Positions 21,895 to 32,203 of a stretch of 64,000 bases of DNA are shown here, piece by piece. The notes under the pieces were generated by a model, which made no database searches, was not told the DNA's origin, and worked only from the letters and a program-made list of their open reading frames with translations. Position numbers and translations under genes: made by a program. Origin of the DNA: Xanthomonas arboricola pv. juglandis (GTDB taxonomy: Bacteria > Pseudomonadota > Gammaproteobacteria > Xanthomonadales > Xanthomonadaceae); contig NZ_JZEF01000002.1 in the NCBI RefSeq assembly GCF_001013475.1, forward strand, positions 250,785 to 314,784, given 5' to 3'. Each line of letters opens with the position of its first letter. Position 1 is the stretch's first letter.

Positions 21895-22299
21895 TTACGG
21901 CCGGGGCGGGGTTTCCTGCGGGTTGATCTGCGGATCGTTGCCCACCTGGGGGTCACAGCTGAACCAGGTCTTCTTGTCCTTCCGGCTTTCGTCCTCGACG
22001 ATGATGGTCAGGAAGATCAGGGTCGGGACGCTATTGGCGTTGGTGACCTGCACGCTGCGGCCGTCGGGGCTGATCGTGGGTTGCCCGATCTGTTTCAAGG
22101 CATCGGAACTCAGCAGGCTCCTGATCTTGAAATGCCGGGGGACGACGTCCTCATCGAAGTAATAGAGCAGCGTCGATGCCTTGTCGTGCTTGTCCACAAT
22201 CAGCAGGTCCGGGGCGAAGCTGTAGAAATACTCGCCGGCACCGGTGTTGCCGCCGAATCCCACCCGCGCCACCGTGAGCTTGATCTTGAAGTCCGTCAT
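21895..22299 (-). CDS. Small conserved-looking protein coupled to the STAND regulator (134 aa)
   Basis: ATG 22299 overlaps the stop of the large upstream regulator (ATGA), so the two are translationally coupled. The product starts [20 protein letters not shown], has YFYSFAPDLLIVDKHDKAST and LIFLTIIVEDESRKDKKTWF, and ends in a Pro-rich tail. There is no signal peptide or membrane helix; predicted beta-rich and cytoplasmic. I do not recognise a family. Its tie to the STAND protein suggests it is the partner, ligand or effector of that protein. Confidence 0.6.
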   Translation of the reverse strand: MTDFKIKLTVARVGFGGNTGAGEYFYSFAPDLLIVDKHDKASTLLYYFDEDVVPRHFKIRSLLSSDALKQIGQPTISPDGRSVQVTNANSVPTLIFLTIIVEDESRKDKKTWFSCDPQVGNDPQINPQETPPRP

Positions 22300-25200
22300 G
22301 AGCTGTCCTGTTCCTTGAAAAGCGGGGCATAGAGGGAGACGAATCCCGGGTGGCGGTAGCCCGCGTGATACAGCCATCCGAGCTGTTGCGTAACGGCGCT
22401 GCGCTGGCCCAGATGCACCTGTGCGCGAATCCAGGGGTCCAGCAGGTTCTTGTCGCGGCTGTTGCCGATGTCCTTGCCCAACACCGCCACCGCGCGCTTC
22501 CACGCCGCGCGTGCGCCGGCCGCGTCGCCGGCGGCGGCCTGTTGTTCGCCCTGCCAGACCAGCGCCTGGGCCAGGGCGGCCAGGCCGAGCAGATCGTCGG
22601 GCCTGGCGCGGTGCAGGGCATCCAGTTGCGCAACGATCGGCGCCAGGCCATCGGCGTGGTCGCCCGCGCGCGTGCGCTGCACGCGCTCAAGGCGCAGCGC
22701 GATGATGGCGTCCAGCCACTGCCACTCCGGCAGCGGTTGCGCCTGTGTCAGCAACCCGGCCATGGTCTGGCGGGCGCGCTCGAGGTGCCGCACCGCCAGT
22801 TCGGGCTGCCCGTCCAGCGCGGCCATCCAGCCGATCTGGGCGTCGGCATGCGCCAGATCGCGGCGCCAGGCGACATTGTCCGGCTGCAAGGCCACCAGCG
22901 CCTGCAGCATGCGCAGGCTGTCCTGCGCATCGGTCTGCGCCTGGTGCAGCTGGCCGCGCGCCAGCGCCAGGTTGGAGACGCGGATCAGCGCGCCGGCCAG
23001 ACGCCTGCGCCAGGCATGCGCGTCGGGATCGTGCTCGACCAGCACGCGCAGCACGGCGATCTGCTCGCGGTAGCCCTGCTCGGCGGGGGCCAGCGAGCCC
23101 TGCATTTCCTGCGCCAGGCTCAGCCAGGACAGGCTGTCCACCAGCTCGTAGCGCAGCGCTGCGTTGTCCGGCGTGCGCGCCAGCAACTGGCGCTTGAGGG
23201 CGATCGAGCGCGCAAACAAGCCGATCGCCGCACCGGTCCGGCCTTGCTCCTTGGCCAGCGTGCCGAGGTTGTTGAGGGCGTAGGACAGTTCCAGTTGCCA
23301 GTGCGGATCCTGCGGCGCGGCGCGCACCAGGTGTTCGCAGGCGGCCAGGTACTGCGACCAGTAGCGTTGTGCCACGGGCAACTGCTTGCTCCGGTAGGCA
23401 AGATCGCCCAGCCAATACGCGGTCTGCCCGGTTTCGGCATGCGCCTCCAGCGACGCCGGTGCACGCGCACGCGCCTGCTCGGCAGTGGCGGCGGCACGCG
23501 TGAATGCCGCCTGCGCCTCGTCCAGCTTGCCCTGGTTCATCAGCACCTCGCCGGTGGTGCGCAGCGCACGGGCGTGGTTGATCAGATCGCCCGGCTGCAT
23601 GCTCGCGCTGGGCAGGTCTTCCAGATAACGCAGCGCGCGGCTGCCCACGCTGTCGAGCAGCTTGAGGTTGCCCACCGTGCGCAACTGCTCGGCCAGGTCG
23701 CCCAGCATGTAGCTCACCAGTTGCTGGGCCTGGTCGCGCCGTTGTTCGGCCACCTGCTGCGCTTGCCGCGCCTGCCAGCCCAGCAGCATCGACGCGCTCG
23801 CCAGCACCACCAGCAAGGTCGCCGCCGCTGCATACAGGCCGCGGCGGCGGCGTTGCGAGCGCTCGCAGGCATGCAGGAACGCGTGATCCAGCGCATCCAG
23901 ATCCTGCGGCATGCGCCGCGCCGCCTCGCGCGCTTCGCTCAACGGGCGGCCGCTGTTGAGCAGGTGATCGCTGCGCCGGCCTTCGGCAGCCCAGCGCTGT
24001 GCGGCCAGCTGCAGCCGCTTGCGCGCCTGCAGCAGACGGCGGTTTTCGTGGATCCACTCGGCCGCGCGCGGCCATTGCCGCAGCAAGGCCTCGTGCGCGA
24101 CCGCAAACCCCGGCTCGCCGGCCACCAGCTCGCTGACGAACAGGCGCGCCTGCACGAAGGCATCCACCAGCACGCGCGCTGCGCCGTGCGCCGGCAGGGC
24201 CGACCACAGCGCACGCCGCGCGGTCACCGCATCGCTGTCGGGATGGATCACGCTCAGCAAGCTCAGTACCTCGCCCAATGCCGCCTGTGCGGCAGCCGGC
24301 AGGGCACGGAAGGTGTGTTCGGCATGGTGCGCCAAGGCGCCTTCCAGCCCGCCCAATGCGCGGTAGGCGGCAAAGGTCAGCAGGCCGTCGTCGCTGCGTT
24401 GCGCGTGCAAGGCATGCAGCAGATGCTGCAGCAACGGCAGGGCATCGGGCTGGCGCGCGGTGGCATCGCGCAGCACATCGTCCAGCCGGCTGGCGCTGTC
24501 GCGGTCCTCTTCGAAGCGCAGCCCGGCCATGGCCGCCGGCACGCGGATGATCTGGCCGATCTCGCCATCGCGCGGCGCCAGCAGATCCACATGGCCGTCG
24601 CCGCGTTTGAGTTCGACGATCTGCGGCAAGGCGTCGATCAGGCGCGGGTAGAAATCGCTGCGGGTGAGCATGAGCACCGCCACCTGCGCGCTGCTGCACA
24701 GCACCTGCAAGGCCGCGGCCAGTGCGGCGCGGTCGGCATCGGTGATCCCGGGCGTGGCCACCAGCGCTTCTGCGTGGTCGATCACCAGCAGCAGATGGCG
24801 CTGGGTCTGCGCGCTGTCGCGCGCTGGTGCGCGTTGACGCATCGCCTCGCCAATGGCCGCATGCAGCGGGGCAGGGCGCTGCAGCCACTCGGGCAACGCC
24901 GCCATCTGCGCCGGCGAAAACACCGCCCGCCCGCCGGCTGTCCAGTCGCCGAGCGCGCGCGCCAGCGTGTCGAGCACATCGCCGCCACGGCATTGCACCA
25001 GGTTGCAATACGCCACCGCAATGGCTTCCAGGCTATCCAGCCCGCCGGGCTGCGCCAGCAACGGCACCACGCCGGCGCGCAGCAACGAGGTCTTGCCGCA
25101 GCCGCTGGCACCGCTCACCAGCACCAGCCCGCGCTGGCTGTGCAATTGCGCGCGCATCGCGCCCAGCACCTGCGCAATCGCATGGCTGCGGCCGAAGAAG

Positions 25201-25694
25201 ACCTCGGCATGTGCGGGATCGAACGCCTGCAGCCCCACGTACGGGCTGCCGTGTCCCCACACCTGCGTGCCCATCACCGCACCGCGATAATCGTCGGGAA
25301 ACACCACCTTGGGCAGCAGCCGGTATCCGCGCTTGCGGATGGTTTCGATGTAGCGCGGTTGGCGGCTGTCGTCGCCCAGCTTGCGGCGCAGTTGGGCGAT
25401 GGTCTTGTGCACCGGGTTGTCGCCGTAGAAGCTGCCGTGCCACACCTCGATCAGCAACTGCTCGGCGCTGACCACCTCGCCGGCCCGTTCGGCCAGCGCG
25501 ATCAGCACTTCCATCATGCGCGGTTCCAGCGCGATGGTCTGGCCGTCGTCGATCAGCGCAAGCCGTTCCGGCTCGACCAGCAAGGGCCCAAGCCGAAACC
25601 GCGGGACCGAGCCCAGCTGCGTGACGCGCTCGCTTCGAAGAGACATTCGCTCGGATACCGGTCGCACGGTGGGAGGAGCCTCGACGATCGCCAT
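22296..25694 (-). CDS. Winged-helix / STAND NTPase / TPR membrane regulator
   Basis: About 1,132 residues (ATG 25694; ATG 25646 is an alternative, neither with a strong ribosome binding site). An OmpR/ToxR-type winged helix comes first (~30-120: [20 protein letters not shown], then [20 protein letters not shown]). A P-loop NTPase follows with Walker [17 protein letters not shown] (~195) and Walker [13 protein letters not shown], of the novel STAND type. A single transmembrane helix ([20 protein letters not shown]) lies near the middle, then tetratricopeptide-like repeats with paired short helices fill the C-terminal half. The topology resembles CadC-like one-component regulators with an added NTPase switch. 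The coupled downstream gene is its likely partner. Confidence 0.8.
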   Translation of the reverse strand: MAIVEAPPTVRPVSERMSLRSERVTQLGSVPRFRLGPLLVEPERLALIDDGQTIALEPRMMEVLIALAERAGEVVSAEQLLIEVWHGSFYGDNPVHKTIAQLRRKLGDDSRQPRYIETIRKRGYRLLPKVVFPDDYRGAVMGTQVWGHGSPYVGLQAFDPAHAEVFFGRSHAIAQVLGAMRAQLHSQRGLVLVSGASGCGKTSLLRAGVVPLLAQPGGLDSLEAIAVAYCNLVQCRGGDVLDTLARALGDWTAGGRAVFSPAQMAALPEWLQRPAPLHAAIGEAMRQRAPARDSAQTQRHLLLVIDHAEALVATPGITDADRAALAAALQVLCSSAQVAVLMLTRSDFYPRLIDALPQIVELKRGDGHVDLLAPRDGEIGQIIRVPAAMAGLRFEEDRDSASRLDDVLRDATARQPDALPLLQHLLHALHAQRSDDGLLTFAAYRALGGLEGALAHHAEHTFRALPAAAQAALGEVLSLLSVIHPDSDAVTARRALWSALPAHGAARVLVDAFVQARLFVSELVAGEPGFAVAHEALLRQWPRAAEWIHENRRLLQARKRLQLAAQRWAAEGRRSDHLLNSGRPLSEAREAARRMPQDLDALDHAFLHACERSQRRRRGLYAAAATLLVVLASASMLLGWQARQAQQVAEQRRDQAQQLVSYMLGDLAEQLRTVGNLKLLDSVGSRALRYLEDLPSASMQPGDLINHARALRTTGEVLMNQGKLDEAQAAFTRAAATAEQARARAPASLEAHAETGQTAYWLGDLAYRSKQLPVAQRYWSQYLAACEHLVRAAPQDPHWQLELSYALNNLGTLAKEQGRTGAAIGLFARSIALKRQLLARTPDNAALRYELVDSLSWLSLAQEMQGSLAPAEQGYREQIAVLRVLVEHDPDAHAWRRRLAGALIRVSNLALARGQLHQAQTDAQDSLRMLQALVALQPDNVAWRRDLAHADAQIGWMAALDGQPELAVRHLERARQTMAGLLTQAQPLPEWQWLDAIIALRLERVQRTRAGDHADGLAPIVAQLDALHRARPDDLLGLAALAQALVWQGEQQAAAGDAAGARAAWKRAVAVLGKDIGNSRDKNLLDPWIRAQVHLGQRSAVTQQLGWLYHAGYRHPGFVSLYAPLFKEQDSS

Positions 25695-25939
25695 CAGGCG
25701 CGGCCAGGCACGGCACGGCAGGCGCAAAAGTAGCACAGGCGCTGACGCAGGAAATCGATGGTGATCGCCGTTCGTTCGCGTCCGTGCGAGGAAGATGCAT
25801 GCCCGGTCGTGCGGCATGCCTGGCGCTGCAAGCGGGCTTCACGCAACGCCATACAGCGGCGTGTGGTGCGCCTCAGGCTGTTTCGCCAGCAGGCCAGCGA
25901 TTAAGATGCCGCCAGCATCTTGCTGACCAGGAGTCCACG

Positions 25940-27148
25940 TTGATCATCCATCCCAAAGTGCGCGGCTTCATCTGCACCACCACGCATCCGCTTGGCTGCG
26001 AGCGCAATGTGCTCGAGCAGATCGCGGCCACGCGCGCACGCGGCGTGCGCGACGACGGCCCGAAGAAGGTGCTGGTGATCGGCGCATCCAGCGGCTACGG
26101 CCTGGCCTCGCGCATCACCGCCGCGTTCGGCTTCGGTGCCGACACGCTCGGCGTGTTCTTCGAAAAACCCGGCAGCCCCAGCAAGGCCGGCACCGCCGGC
26201 TGGTACAACTCCGCCGCGTTCGACAAGCACGCCAAGGCTGCGGGCCTGTATAGCAAGTCGATCAACGGCGATGCGTTTTCCGATGCCGCGCGCGAAAAGG
26301 TCATCGAGCTGATCAAGACCGAGATGGGCGGCCAGGTCGACCTGGTGGTCTATTCGCTGGCCTCGCCGGTGCGCAAGCTGCCGGGCACGGGTGAAGTGAA
26401 GCGCTCGGCGCTCAAGCCGATCGGCAACACCTACACCGCCACCGCCATCGACACCAACAAGGACACCATCATCCAGGCCTCGATCGAGCCGGCCAGCGCG
26501 CAGGAGATCGAAGACACCGTCACCGTGATGGGCGGGCAGGACTGGGAGCTGTGGATCGACGCGCTGGAAGGCGCCGGCGTGCTCGCCGACGGCGCGCGCA
26601 GCGTGGCCTTCAGCTATATCGGCACCGAGATCACCTGGCCGATCTACTGGCACGGTGCGTTGGGCAAGGCCAAGGTCGACCTGGACCACACCGCGCAGCG
26701 GTTGAACGCGCGCCTGGCCAAGCGCGGCGGCAGCGCCAACGTGGCGGTGCTCAAGTCGGTGGTCACCCAGGCCAGCGCGGCGATCCCGGTGATGCCGCTG
26801 TACATCTCCATGGTCTACAAGATCATGAAGGAAAAGGGCCTGCACGAAGGCACCATCGAGCAGCTCGACCGCCTGTTCCGCGAGCGCCTGTACCGCGAAG
26901 ACGGCCAGCCCGCCGAGGTGGACGCCGAAAACCGCCTGCGCCTGGACGACTGGGAACTGCGCGACGACGTGCAGGACGCCTGCAAGGCGCTCTGGCCGCA
27001 GGTCACCACCGAGAACCTGTTCCAGCTCACCGACTACGCCGGCTACAAGCACGAGTTCCTCAAGCTGTTCGGCTTCGAGCGCGACGATGTGGATTACGAC
27101 GCCGATGTAGAGACGGACGTGAAGTTCGATTGCATCGAGTTGGGGTGA
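25940..27148 (+). CDS. fabV: Trans-2-enoyl-ACP reductase FabV
   Basis: 402 residues when started at TTG 25940, which has AGGAG six bases upstream and gives the known N-terminus [20 protein letters not shown]. The NADH-binding glycine motif is [20 protein letters not shown] (~50); the extended active-site Tyr-X8-Lys is in the region [20 protein letters not shown] (~225-245). It performs the last step of fatty-acid elongation, reducing trans-2-enoyl-ACP, and is the triclosan-tolerant counterpart of FabI. No other fatty-acid genes are adjacent. Confidence 0.95.
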   Translation: MIIHPKVRGFICTTTHPLGCERNVLEQIAATRARGVRDDGPKKVLVIGASSGYGLASRITAAFGFGADTLGVFFEKPGSPSKAGTAGWYNSAAFDKHAKAAGLYSKSINGDAFSDAAREKVIELIKTEMGGQVDLVVYSLASPVRKLPGTGEVKRSALKPIGNTYTATAIDTNKDTIIQASIEPASAQEIEDTVTVMGGQDWELWIDALEGAGVLADGARSVAFSYIGTEITWPIYWHGALGKAKVDLDHTAQRLNARLAKRGGSANVAVLKSVVTQASAAIPVMPLYISMVYKIMKEKGLHEGTIEQLDRLFRERLYREDGQPAEVDAENRLRLDDWELRDDVQDACKALWPQVTTENLFQLTDYAGYKHEFLKLFGFERDDVDYDADVETDVKFDCIELG

Positions 27149-27222
27149 ATCGGGAATCGGGAATGGAGAATCGCAAGAGCGGTTGCTCCGCGCCTGGAAT
27201 TCCCAGCCCAATGAGGTTGAAA

Positions 27223-27250
27223 ACGGCCGGCAGATCATGCCGGCCGTCTT
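27223..27250 (+). terminator. Hairpin terminator after fabV
   Basis: ACGGCCGGCA at 27223-27232 pairs perfectly with TGCCGGCCGT at 27238-27247 over a 5-base loop, followed by CTTAAT. It is preceded by GGGAATC-type repeat units (27150-27178). Confidence 0.7.
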
Positions 27251-27363
27251 AATAGGTCCGGCCGTGGTGGCGTTGCGCGGCCCTGCGGCGGGATGCGCGT
27301 TGATACGGCACGCTGCTGCAGTGTTGCGTCGTGGCTCCCGGTAACTGGTTCGACGAGCACCCG

Positions 27364-27663
27364 ATGGACAAACTGATCGCTCATCTCTTACTGGCATTTC
27401 TCGTCAGCGCCGTGTGCGCCGTGCTGTTGCGCGTTATGCGAGTGCACTTTGCGCTGAAAGCCACCGCCAATTTTGCGATCACAACCGCGGTCGTGTGCAC
27501 TGCAGTGATGCAGGACGGCTCGGCGCCTCCTTGGCAGGATGCGCTGCTGATTGCCTCGTTTTTCAGCGTACCGGCCTCGGTGGGCGTGGTGCTGGTGAGC
27601 GCCGTCATGGCATGGGTCGCGAACAAGCGCCGCGCGCGCGGTAGGCGTAAGGCGGCGATCTGA
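27364..27663 (+). CDS. Small membrane protein (99 aa)
   Basis: ATG 27364 begins MDKLIAHLLLAFLVSAVCAV. Three hydrophobic segments are visible (~4-24, ~33-50 and ~60-85), followed by a basic tail NKRRARGRRKAAI that should stay in the cytoplasm. There is no family match I can name. It stands between the fabV terminator and an inverted-repeat element, so it is probably transcribed alone. Confidence 0.6.
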   Translation: MDKLIAHLLLAFLVSAVCAVLLRVMRVHFALKATANFAITTAVVCTAVMQDGSAPPWQDALLIASFFSVPASVGVVLVSAVMAWVANKRRARGRRKAAI

Positions 27664-27724
27664 AGTGGGGTGGGCAACAGATGCAGCGGGTGCCTGATGG
27701 CCCCGCCCAGTAGTTTGTTAACCG

Positions 27725-27858
27725 CTTCTGGTCAGGTCGCGCTGCAGCGCGCTTCATACGCTGCAGCGTTTCAACCAGATAGGCGACCAGAAGACTGAAG
27801 CGCCAGCGCTTTCAGCTCTTACGATTCCCGATTCCCAATTCCCAATTCCCAATTCCCA
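27725..27858. repeat. Inverted-repeat element and GGGAATC-type tandem repeats
   Basis: CTTCTGGTC at 27725-27733 faces GACCAGAAG at 27785-27793, and between them the palindrome CGCTGCAGCG occurs twice. Close by, at about 27826-27857, the inverted form of the GGGAATC repeat (ATTCCCAATTCCC units) is tandemly arrayed. The element lies between two convergent genes and could fold as a terminator. Confidence 0.6.
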
Positions 27859-27871
27859 GCGCGTCAGCGCG

Positions 27872-28894
27872 TCAGCGCCGCACATCAAACCGCGCATCCC
27901 CCACGCAGGCCTGCACATCGGCCACCGACAGCGGATTGAAATCGCCGGGAATCGAGTGCTTCAGGCAGCCGGCCGCCAGGCCGAAGCGCACCGTGTCGTC
28001 CAGCGACCAGCCTTCGATCAGGCCGTGCAGCACGCCGGCGGCAAACGCGTCGCCGCCGCCGATGCGGTCGATGATCGGGCTCAGTTCCTCGCTGGGCGCG
28101 CGCGCCACCGCACCACTGCGTGGCACCAGCAGTGCGCCCAGGCTGTGGTGGTCCACGTTATGCGCCACGCGCTGCGTGCAGGCCATCAGCTGCAGCTGCG
28201 GGAATGCGGCAAAGGCCTGTTGCGCGGCCGCTTCCACGCGCGCTTCCAGCGTGTCCTGCGGGAACTCGCCGCCCAGCACCACGCCGATGTCGCGGTAGTC
28301 GGCAAACACCACGTCCGCACAGGCGAACAGCTGGTGCAGGATGCCGCGCGCATCGCCCTGCCAGCGTTGCCATAGCTTGGGCCGGTAATTGCCGTCGAAC
28401 GAGACCTTGACCCCGGCCGCACGCGCCGCGCGTGCCGCCGCCAGCGTGGCCTGCGCCACGTCCGCACCCAGTGCCGGGCTGACCCCGGACAGATGCAGCC
28501 ACTGCACCCCGTCCAGCAGGGCCGGCCAGTCGTAGGCGTCGGCCGGGGCCAGCGCAAACGCCGAGGCGGCGCGGTCGTAGACCACTTCGCTGGGGCGGTG
28601 GATCGCGCCGGTGGTCAGGAAGTACAGCCCCATGCGCCCATCCACCCGCCGCACATGCCGCGTGTCCACGTCATGGCGGCGCAACTCGCCCAGCACCGCC
28701 GCACCCAGCGGGTTGTCCGCCACCGTGCTGACCATGGCCACGTCATGGCCGAAATGCGCCAGCGACACGCCGACATTGGCCTCGGCCCCGCCGCAGTGCA
28801 CGTCCAGCCGCGGTTGCTGCAGCAGCAGTTCGTGACCAGGCGCCCCCAGGCGCAGCAACAACTCTCCAAAGCACAGGATACGGGCACGACTCAT
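27872..28894 (-). CDS. kdgK: 2-keto-3-deoxygluconate kinase (PfkB family)
   Basis: 340 residues. The PfkB family signatures are present: the glycine-rich N-terminus ILCFGELLLRLGAPGHELLL, the substrate region GGAEANVGVSLAHFGHDVAM, and the C-terminal anion-hole motif IDRIGGGDAFAAGVLHGLIE with the catalytic Asp. It phosphorylates 2-keto-3-deoxygluconate from uronic-acid breakdown to KDPG for the Entner-Doudoroff pathway. It is divergent from a TonB-dependent receptor, and both promoters share near-identical 15-bp sites, pointing to one regulon for uptake and use of a uronate-containing glycan. Confidence 0.88.
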   Translation of the reverse strand: MSRARILCFGELLLRLGAPGHELLLQQPRLDVHCGGAEANVGVSLAHFGHDVAMVSTVADNPLGAAVLGELRRHDVDTRHVRRVDGRMGLYFLTTGAIHRPSEVVYDRAASAFALAPADAYDWPALLDGVQWLHLSGVSPALGADVAQATLAAARAARAAGVKVSFDGNYRPKLWQRWQGDARGILHQLFACADVVFADYRDIGVVLGGEFPQDTLEARVEAAAQQAFAAFPQLQLMACTQRVAHNVDHHSLGALLVPRSGAVARAPSEELSPIIDRIGGGDAFAAGVLHGLIEGWSLDDTVRFGLAAGCLKHSIPGDFNPLSVADVQACVGDARFDVRR

Positions 28895-28954
28895 GCGGCA
28901 ATTACCTCGGCTGTGTGGTGCGTCACGGTGTGGGGGAACCGTTGCGCGTCAGGA

Positions 28955-28969
28955 TGACCATCGGTGTCA
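28955..28969. promoter_or_regulatory. Putative operator, copy 1 (kdgK side)
   Basis: TGACCATCGGTGTCA, with TGAC/GTCA arms as in LacI-type operators, lies 61 bp upstream of kdgK. It differs by a single base from the copy at 29110-29124. Confidence 0.55.
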
Positions 28970-29109
28970 TTCTACCCGGCGCCAAACGCGCCGGGCGAGG
29001 CCCATGATGCGACGCGCAGTGACCGCTTGCACCCCTTTTGGGCAAATTTGGTGACGTTTTCTGCTGCGCTGCAAGATGTTACGGGAGAATTCAGCTGGTA
29101 ACGTCGTTT

Positions 29110-29124
29110 TGACCAGCGGTGTCA
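29110..29124. promoter_or_regulatory. Putative operator, copy 2 (receptor side)
   Basis: TGACCAGCGGTGTCA sits 56 bp before the TonB-receptor start. Matching copies 155 bp apart within one divergent promoter suggest a shared repressor (KdgR/UxuR-like, by inference) with possible looping. Confidence 0.55.
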
Positions 29125-29179
29125 TTGCCGCTCACAACCAGACTTTCATGTTGTTCATGGACCCTTGGGAGGGGAGGAC

Positions 29180-31960
29180 ATGCAATTACGGACCACCAGC
29201 CGGAAGACACCGGTTACCTTGCTGGCGTTGTCGATCGGCCTTGCGCTGAGCGGCCACTTGGCAGCACAAGAAACCACCCAAGCGCCCGCAGAACCGGCCG
29301 TCGACCTGGACACCGTCACGGTGACCGGCTATCGCGCCTCGGTGGAAAAGGCCCTGGACATCAAGCGCGGCGAAGCCGGCGTGGTCGATGCGATTGTCGC
29401 CGAGGACATCGGCAAGTTCCCCGACCTCAACCTGGCCGAGTCGCTGCAGCGCATCCCCGGCGTGGTGATCACCCGTGAGGCCGGCGAGGGCCGCGCCATC
29501 TCGGTGCGCGGCCTGGGCCCGGAGTTCACCCGTGTGCGCATCAACGGCATGGAAGCGCTCACCACTGTGGGCGCCGGCGACCAGAGCGGCGGCACCAACC
29601 GTGGCCGCGGCTTCGACTTCAACGTGTTCGCCTCGGACCTGTTCTCGCAGCTGATCGCGCGCAAGACCGCCTCGGCCGATGTGGAAGAAGGCTCGCTCGG
29701 CGCCACCGTCGACCTGCGCACCGCGCGCCCGTTCGACTACAACGGCTTCACCTTCGCCGCCAGCGGCCAGGCCGCCTACAACGCCATGGCCGAGAAGGCC
29801 AACCCGCGCGTGGCCGCGCTGATCGCCAACACCTGGGCCGACAACACCTTCGGCGCCCTGCTGTCGGTGGCCTACACCGAGCGCGAGGTGCTGGAAGAAG
29901 GCGCCAACACCGGCCGCTGGGCCAACGGCCCCAGCAACGGCAACTTCAGTGCCGCCTCGCCGTACGCCGCAGCGCGCTCGGCCGATGTCTACCACCCGCG
30001 CTTCCCGCGCTACACCCAGCAGATCCACGACCAGCAGCGCCTGGGCGTTACCGGCTCGCTGCAGTGGAAGCTCACCGACCGCACTACGCTGTCGCTGGAC
30101 GCGCTGTATTCCAAGATCGACGCCAAGCGCGACGAGCACTATATCGAAGCGATCTCCTTCAGCCGCAACCGCGACGGGCTCACCCCGCGCCGGCCGGAGC
30201 GCGACGGCAAGCCGGGCACCATCGTGCGCAACGGCGAGATCCGCAACAACGCGCTGGTCTATGGCGAGTTCGACAATGTCGATATCCGCTCGGAAAACCG
30301 CCACGACGAGTGGAACACCAAGTTCACCCAGGTCAGCCTGGACCTGGAGCACCGCTTCAACGACGACTTCAGCATCAATGCCCGGGTCGGTACCTCGCGC
30401 TCTGCGCACGAGAACCCGGTGCAGACCACCATCATCATGGACAAGTACGACGTCGACGGGTACAGCTACGACTACCGTGGCAACAGCCGCGCGCCGGTGC
30501 TGAACTACGGTATCGACCCGACCAACCCCGCCGGTTGGGAACTGGCCGAAATCCGCCTGCGTCCGCAGTCGGTGGACAACGACTTCGACACCGGCCAGAT
30601 CGACTTCAACTGGAACATCAGCCCCGGCTTCCGCCTCAAGGGCGGCGTGCTGGCCAAGAACTACAGCTTCAGCACCGTCGAGCTGCGCCGCGCCAACGAA
30701 TTGGCCGTGCCCACCTTCGCCAACGGCAGCACCATCGTGCCGGCCGACCTGACCGAACAGGCCGGGCTCAAGGGCATCAACGGCAGCCCGTCCAGCTGGG
30801 TGGTGCCCAACCTGGATGCGGTGGCCGACCTGTTCGGCATCTACAGCAACAGCGGCACCTTCGCCGTGGCGCCGCGCGTGAACAACAGCCGCAGCGTCGA
30901 GGAAAAGGACCGCGGCGTGTGGTTGATGGGCGAGTTCTCCACCGACCTGGGCGCCATCCCGCTGTCGGGTAACTTCGGCGTGCGCTATGTGCGCACCGAG
31001 CAGGAGTCCACCGGCTATGCGCTGATCAACAACGCACCGGCGCTGACCACCGTGGGCCGCAAGTACAACAACACGCTGCCCTCGTTCAACCTGGTCGCCG
31101 AGCTGGCTCCGGACCTGCTGCTGCGCCTGGGCGCGGCCAAGGTCATGAGCCGCCCCGGCCTGGGCAGCCTCACCCCCGGCGTGACCGTGGCGGTGGCCGG
31201 TGGTGCGCGCACCGTGGCCGGCGGCAACCCGGACCTGGACCCGATCGAAGCCACCAATGTCGACCTCGGCCTGGAGTGGTACTTCAACGAAGGCGCCATG
31301 CTCGGTGTCGGCCTGTTCTACAAGGACATCGAGAGCTTCATCCAGACCGCGCGCGAAGTGCGTCCGTACTCCAGCAGCGGCCTGCCGGCCTCGTTGCTGG
31401 AGGGCACCGGCGCCACCGTCAACGACGACTTCGCCTTCAGCATCCCGCTCAATACCCCGGGCGGCGAATTGAAGGGCGTGGAAGCCAACTACACCCAGCC
31501 CTTCACCTTCCTGCCGGGCAAGTGGGCCAACCTGGGCGTGCAGCTCAACTACACCTGGGTCGATTCGCAGATCCAGTACCTGGCCAGCAGCGGCGTACCG
31601 GTGATGAAGAACGACCTGCTCGGGCTGTCGCGCTCGTCGTGGAATGCCACGCTGTTCTACGAAGGCGAATCCTTCGCCGGGCGCGTGTCGGCCACCAACC
31701 GCGACGACTACCTCACCCAGGCACCGGGTGCGGAAACCGGCTTCAACGTCGACGGCGTGCACGGCATGACCGGCACCACCATCCTCGACGCCTCGCTGCG
31801 CTACAAGATCAGCAAGCAGCTGGAGCTGAGCCTGGAAGGCATCAACCTCACCAACGAAGCCTCCGACGAATGGGTGTCCTCGCCGCGTACCGGCCAGCTG
31901 CCGCTGCAGTACGCCGAAACCGGCCGCCAGTACCTGCTGGGCCTGCGCTACAAGTTCTGA
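29180..31960 (+). CDS. TonB-dependent receptor, Xanthomonas/Caulobacter carbohydrate type
   Basis: 926 residues from ATG 29180, which follows a strong GGGAGGGGAGG site. The signal peptide ends near SGHLAAQ. A TonB box-like VTVTGYRASV comes next, then the plug domain IGKFPDLNLAESLQRIPGVV and ISVRGLGPEFTRVRINGMEA. The remainder is a long beta-barrel ending in the terminal aromatic strand RQYLLGLRYKF. This subclass typically imports oligosaccharides. Its partners here are kdgK (divergent) and a LamG-containing exported protein (downstream), so the ligand is probably a uronate-containing oligosaccharide. Confidence 0.9.
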   Translation: MQLRTTSRKTPVTLLALSIGLALSGHLAAQETTQAPAEPAVDLDTVTVTGYRASVEKALDIKRGEAGVVDAIVAEDIGKFPDLNLAESLQRIPGVVITREAGEGRAISVRGLGPEFTRVRINGMEALTTVGAGDQSGGTNRGRGFDFNVFASDLFSQLIARKTASADVEEGSLGATVDLRTARPFDYNGFTFAASGQAAYNAMAEKANPRVAALIANTWADNTFGALLSVAYTEREVLEEGANTGRWANGPSNGNFSAASPYAAARSADVYHPRFPRYTQQIHDQQRLGVTGSLQWKLTDRTTLSLDALYSKIDAKRDEHYIEAISFSRNRDGLTPRRPERDGKPGTIVRNGEIRNNALVYGEFDNVDIRSENRHDEWNTKFTQVSLDLEHRFNDDFSINARVGTSRSAHENPVQTTIIMDKYDVDGYSYDYRGNSRAPVLNYGIDPTNPAGWELAEIRLRPQSVDNDFDTGQIDFNWNISPGFRLKGGVLAKNYSFSTVELRRANELAVPTFANGSTIVPADLTEQAGLKGINGSPSSWVVPNLDAVADLFGIYSNSGTFAVAPRVNNSRSVEEKDRGVWLMGEFSTDLGAIPLSGNFGVRYVRTEQESTGYALINNAPALTTVGRKYNNTLPSFNLVAELAPDLLLRLGAAKVMSRPGLGSLTPGVTVAVAGGARTVAGGNPDLDPIEATNVDLGLEWYFNEGAMLGVGLFYKDIESFIQTAREVRPYSSSGLPASLLEGTGATVNDDFAFSIPLNTPGGELKGVEANYTQPFTFLPGKWANLGVQLNYTWVDSQIQYLASSGVPVMKNDLLGLSRSSWNATLFYEGESFAGRVSATNRDDYLTQAPGAETGFNVDGVHGMTGTTILDASLRYKISKQLELSLEGINLTNEASDEWVSSPRTGQLPLQYAETGRQYLLGLRYKF

Positions 31961-32036
31961 CCCGCTGTCTGCCCGCTGCGCACACGCGCAGCGTGCCCCG
32001 ATCCGACGCCTGATCGCTGCGCATGCGTTGCCTTAG

Positions 32037-32138
32037 GTGCCCAACGAGCGCCGCGTCGGTTATGCCTGGCACGGCACCTGGCCGGACAAGCTGTTGAAGG
32101 ACGACATTCCCAAGTGGCGCACCGCCAACGGTCTGTAA
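32037..32138 (+). pseudogene. 33-codon C-terminal relic of a lost gene
   Basis: Between the receptor and the LamG gene, a frame reading VPNERRVGYAWHGTWPDKLL, then KDDIPKWRTANGL and a stop, looks like the true C-terminus of a globular protein (three Trp in 33 residues, no repeats). It is blocked upstream by an in-frame TAG at 32034-32036, and no start signal precedes it. I interpret it as what remains after deletion of a gene that once lay in this locus. Identity unknown. Confidence 0.45.
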
Positions 32139-32203
32139 GTGCGTCGTCGCCACCGCGTGCAAGCGCGGTGGCTGTTTTACGTTTTGGAATTGACGAGGTG
32201 AGC

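Noticed and set aside
22350..25733. 1,127-codon plus-strand open frame
   Set aside because: It is the antisense of the winged-helix/STAND gene, has no ribosome binding site or domain, and is His/Gln/Arg-rich as expected from reverse reading of GC-rich codons.
29186..31762. 858-codon minus-strand open frame
   Set aside because: Antisense of the TonB receptor, whose signal peptide, plug and barrel motifs are clear on the plus strand.
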